In this document: piece by piece, positions 5,975-6,374 of the stretch
Layout of the letters: each line of letters opens with the position of its first letter
Position numbering within the stretch: position 1 is the stretch's first letter
Source: SIG459 sp045538735
Lineage (GTDB): Bacteria; Bacillota; Clostridia; Oscillospirales; Oscillospiraceae
Assembly (NCBI GenBank): GCA_045538735.1
Contig: JAZSRY010000006.1
Location: 1 to 6,374, forward strand
DNA: 6,374 nucleotides
Reading direction: 5' to 3'
The notes under the pieces: model-generated
The model's database searches: none
The model's input: the letters and a program-made list of their open reading frames with translations, nothing else
Told to the model about the DNA's origin: nothing
Made by a program: the position numbers and the translations under genes

Positions 5975-6259
5975 ATGGCTTATAACGGAAAACGCTATGA
6001 GGATGATGACGGCCGCACCATAGTTGATATGAGCGGCGTTGAACGCCCATCAATGTTCGGGCACCTTCCCAAAAGGAAAAATCCGGTGTTTTCCGAGCCT
6101 AAGGAAAAGCCTGAGCGTCCCTGGGAGGACAGCGGATATAACCGCAGTGAACGCCGCAGCGCTGTGCTGGGCGCACTTTCCGCCTCGCTTCTTATAGGCC
6201 TCGCCTATGTAGTGGGTCTGGGCGCACTGGTTGCATTTCTGATCTACGTTCTTTGGTAA
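5975..6259 (+). CDS. Small one-helix membrane protein of unknown function, last gene of the operon
   Basis: A 94-residue protein I cannot assign to a function. Residues 1-61 are hydrophilic and charged, with YEDDDGRTIVDMSGVERPS (8-26) as the most distinctive part and a Pro/Lys/Glu-rich stretch at about 32-50. A single hydrophobic segment at about 64-92 (ending FLIYVLW) is preceded by RSERR. By the positive-inside rule the N-terminal part is cytoplasmic and the protein is anchored by its C-terminus. My recollection is that proteins with a DDGRTI-DMS-like start recur in Clostridia, but I could not check this. The start is well supported: GAGGAG at 5963-5968 is 6 bases upstream and the ATG directly follows the oppF stop (TAAATG), so it is translated with the transporter. 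Codon use is looser than in oppC-oppF (it uses TCA). It could be a transporter accessory protein or an unrelated passenger. Confidence 0.85.
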   Translation: MAYNGKRYEDDDGRTIVDMSGVERPSMFGHLPKRKNPVFSEPKEKPERPWEDSGYNRSERRSAVLGALSASLLIGLAYVVGLGALVAFLIYVLW

Positions 6260-6264
6260 TAATT

Positions 6265-6298
6265 AAAACCGACCTGCACATTGTGCAGGGCGGTTTTT
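6265..6298 (+). terminator. Rho-independent terminator ending the operon
   Basis: AAAACCG (6265-6271) pairs with CGGTTTT (6291-6297), and CCTGCAC (6273-6279) with GTGCAGG (6283-6289), separated by one A-G mismatch and closed by a 3-base loop. A T-run (6294-6298) ends the element. It starts 5 bases after the stop of the small gene. The A-run on the left arm means it could also stop transcription from the opposite direction. Confidence 0.92.
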
Positions 6299-6374
6299 CG
6301 TTATAAAAATACCGCGCACAGGTGGTTTTTGGGGGGGTGGGGGTATTTTGGATTTTTTTTCTGGAAACTTCACC
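6299..6374. other. Gene-free G/T-rich tail after the terminator
   Basis: No gene, promoter pair or RNA is supported in these 76 bases. The stretch has a seven-G run (6331-6337), a five-G run (6339-6343) and an eight-T run (6353-6360). A weak second hairpin with a bulge (6305-6313 with 6321-6330) could act as a backup terminator, but its T-run lies within the stem. Confidence 0.6.

Overview
The window is one end of an oligopeptide/dipeptide-type (Opp/Dpp) ABC import operon, all on the + strand. It holds the last 296 codons of a family-5 solute-binding protein, a 343-base structured gap, two permease genes, two ATPase genes, a small one-helix membrane protein and an intrinsic terminator. The genome suggested is a member of the Bacillota, probably class Clostridia and perhaps an Oscillospirales-like gut bacterium. 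The reasons are strong AGGAGG-type ribosome binding sites, GC content around one half, a strong preference for C-ending codons, and permease and ATPase sequences of the Firmicutes Opp/Dpp type. The taxonomy is inference from style, not a database match.

Layout: 2-892 oppA-like (5' end outside the window); 893-1235 non-coding, with a 13-bp stem-loop just after oppA, a run of further stems, a weak promoter candidate, and a possible H-type pseudoknot whose second helix covers the oppB ribosome binding site; 1236-2222 oppB-like; 2240-3793 oppC-like, with a large insert of about 210 residues; 3810-4958 oppD-like, with a basic N-terminal extension; 4958-5974 oppF-like; 5975-6259 small membrane protein; 6265-6298 terminator; 6299-6374 G/T-rich tail with no gene.

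How it works: the lipid-anchored or free binding protein captures a peptide or similar solute outside the cell and docks on the OppB/OppC channel. The OppD/OppF pair hydrolyses ATP in the cytoplasm to drive import. Gene spacing (17, 16, -1 and 0 bases) indicates one tightly coupled transcript from oppB to the small gene. The longer gap after oppA, with its stable hairpin, fits the common arrangement in which the binding protein is made in excess over the membrane parts.

The transporter core is ordinary. The parts worth a second look are the oppB leader RNA (possible pseudoknot over the Shine-Dalgarno), the insert in OppC, the basic tail on OppD, the shared five-cysteine C-terminal pattern in both ATPases, and the small co-operonic membrane protein. 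No mobile element, CRISPR array, tRNA or rRNA was seen.
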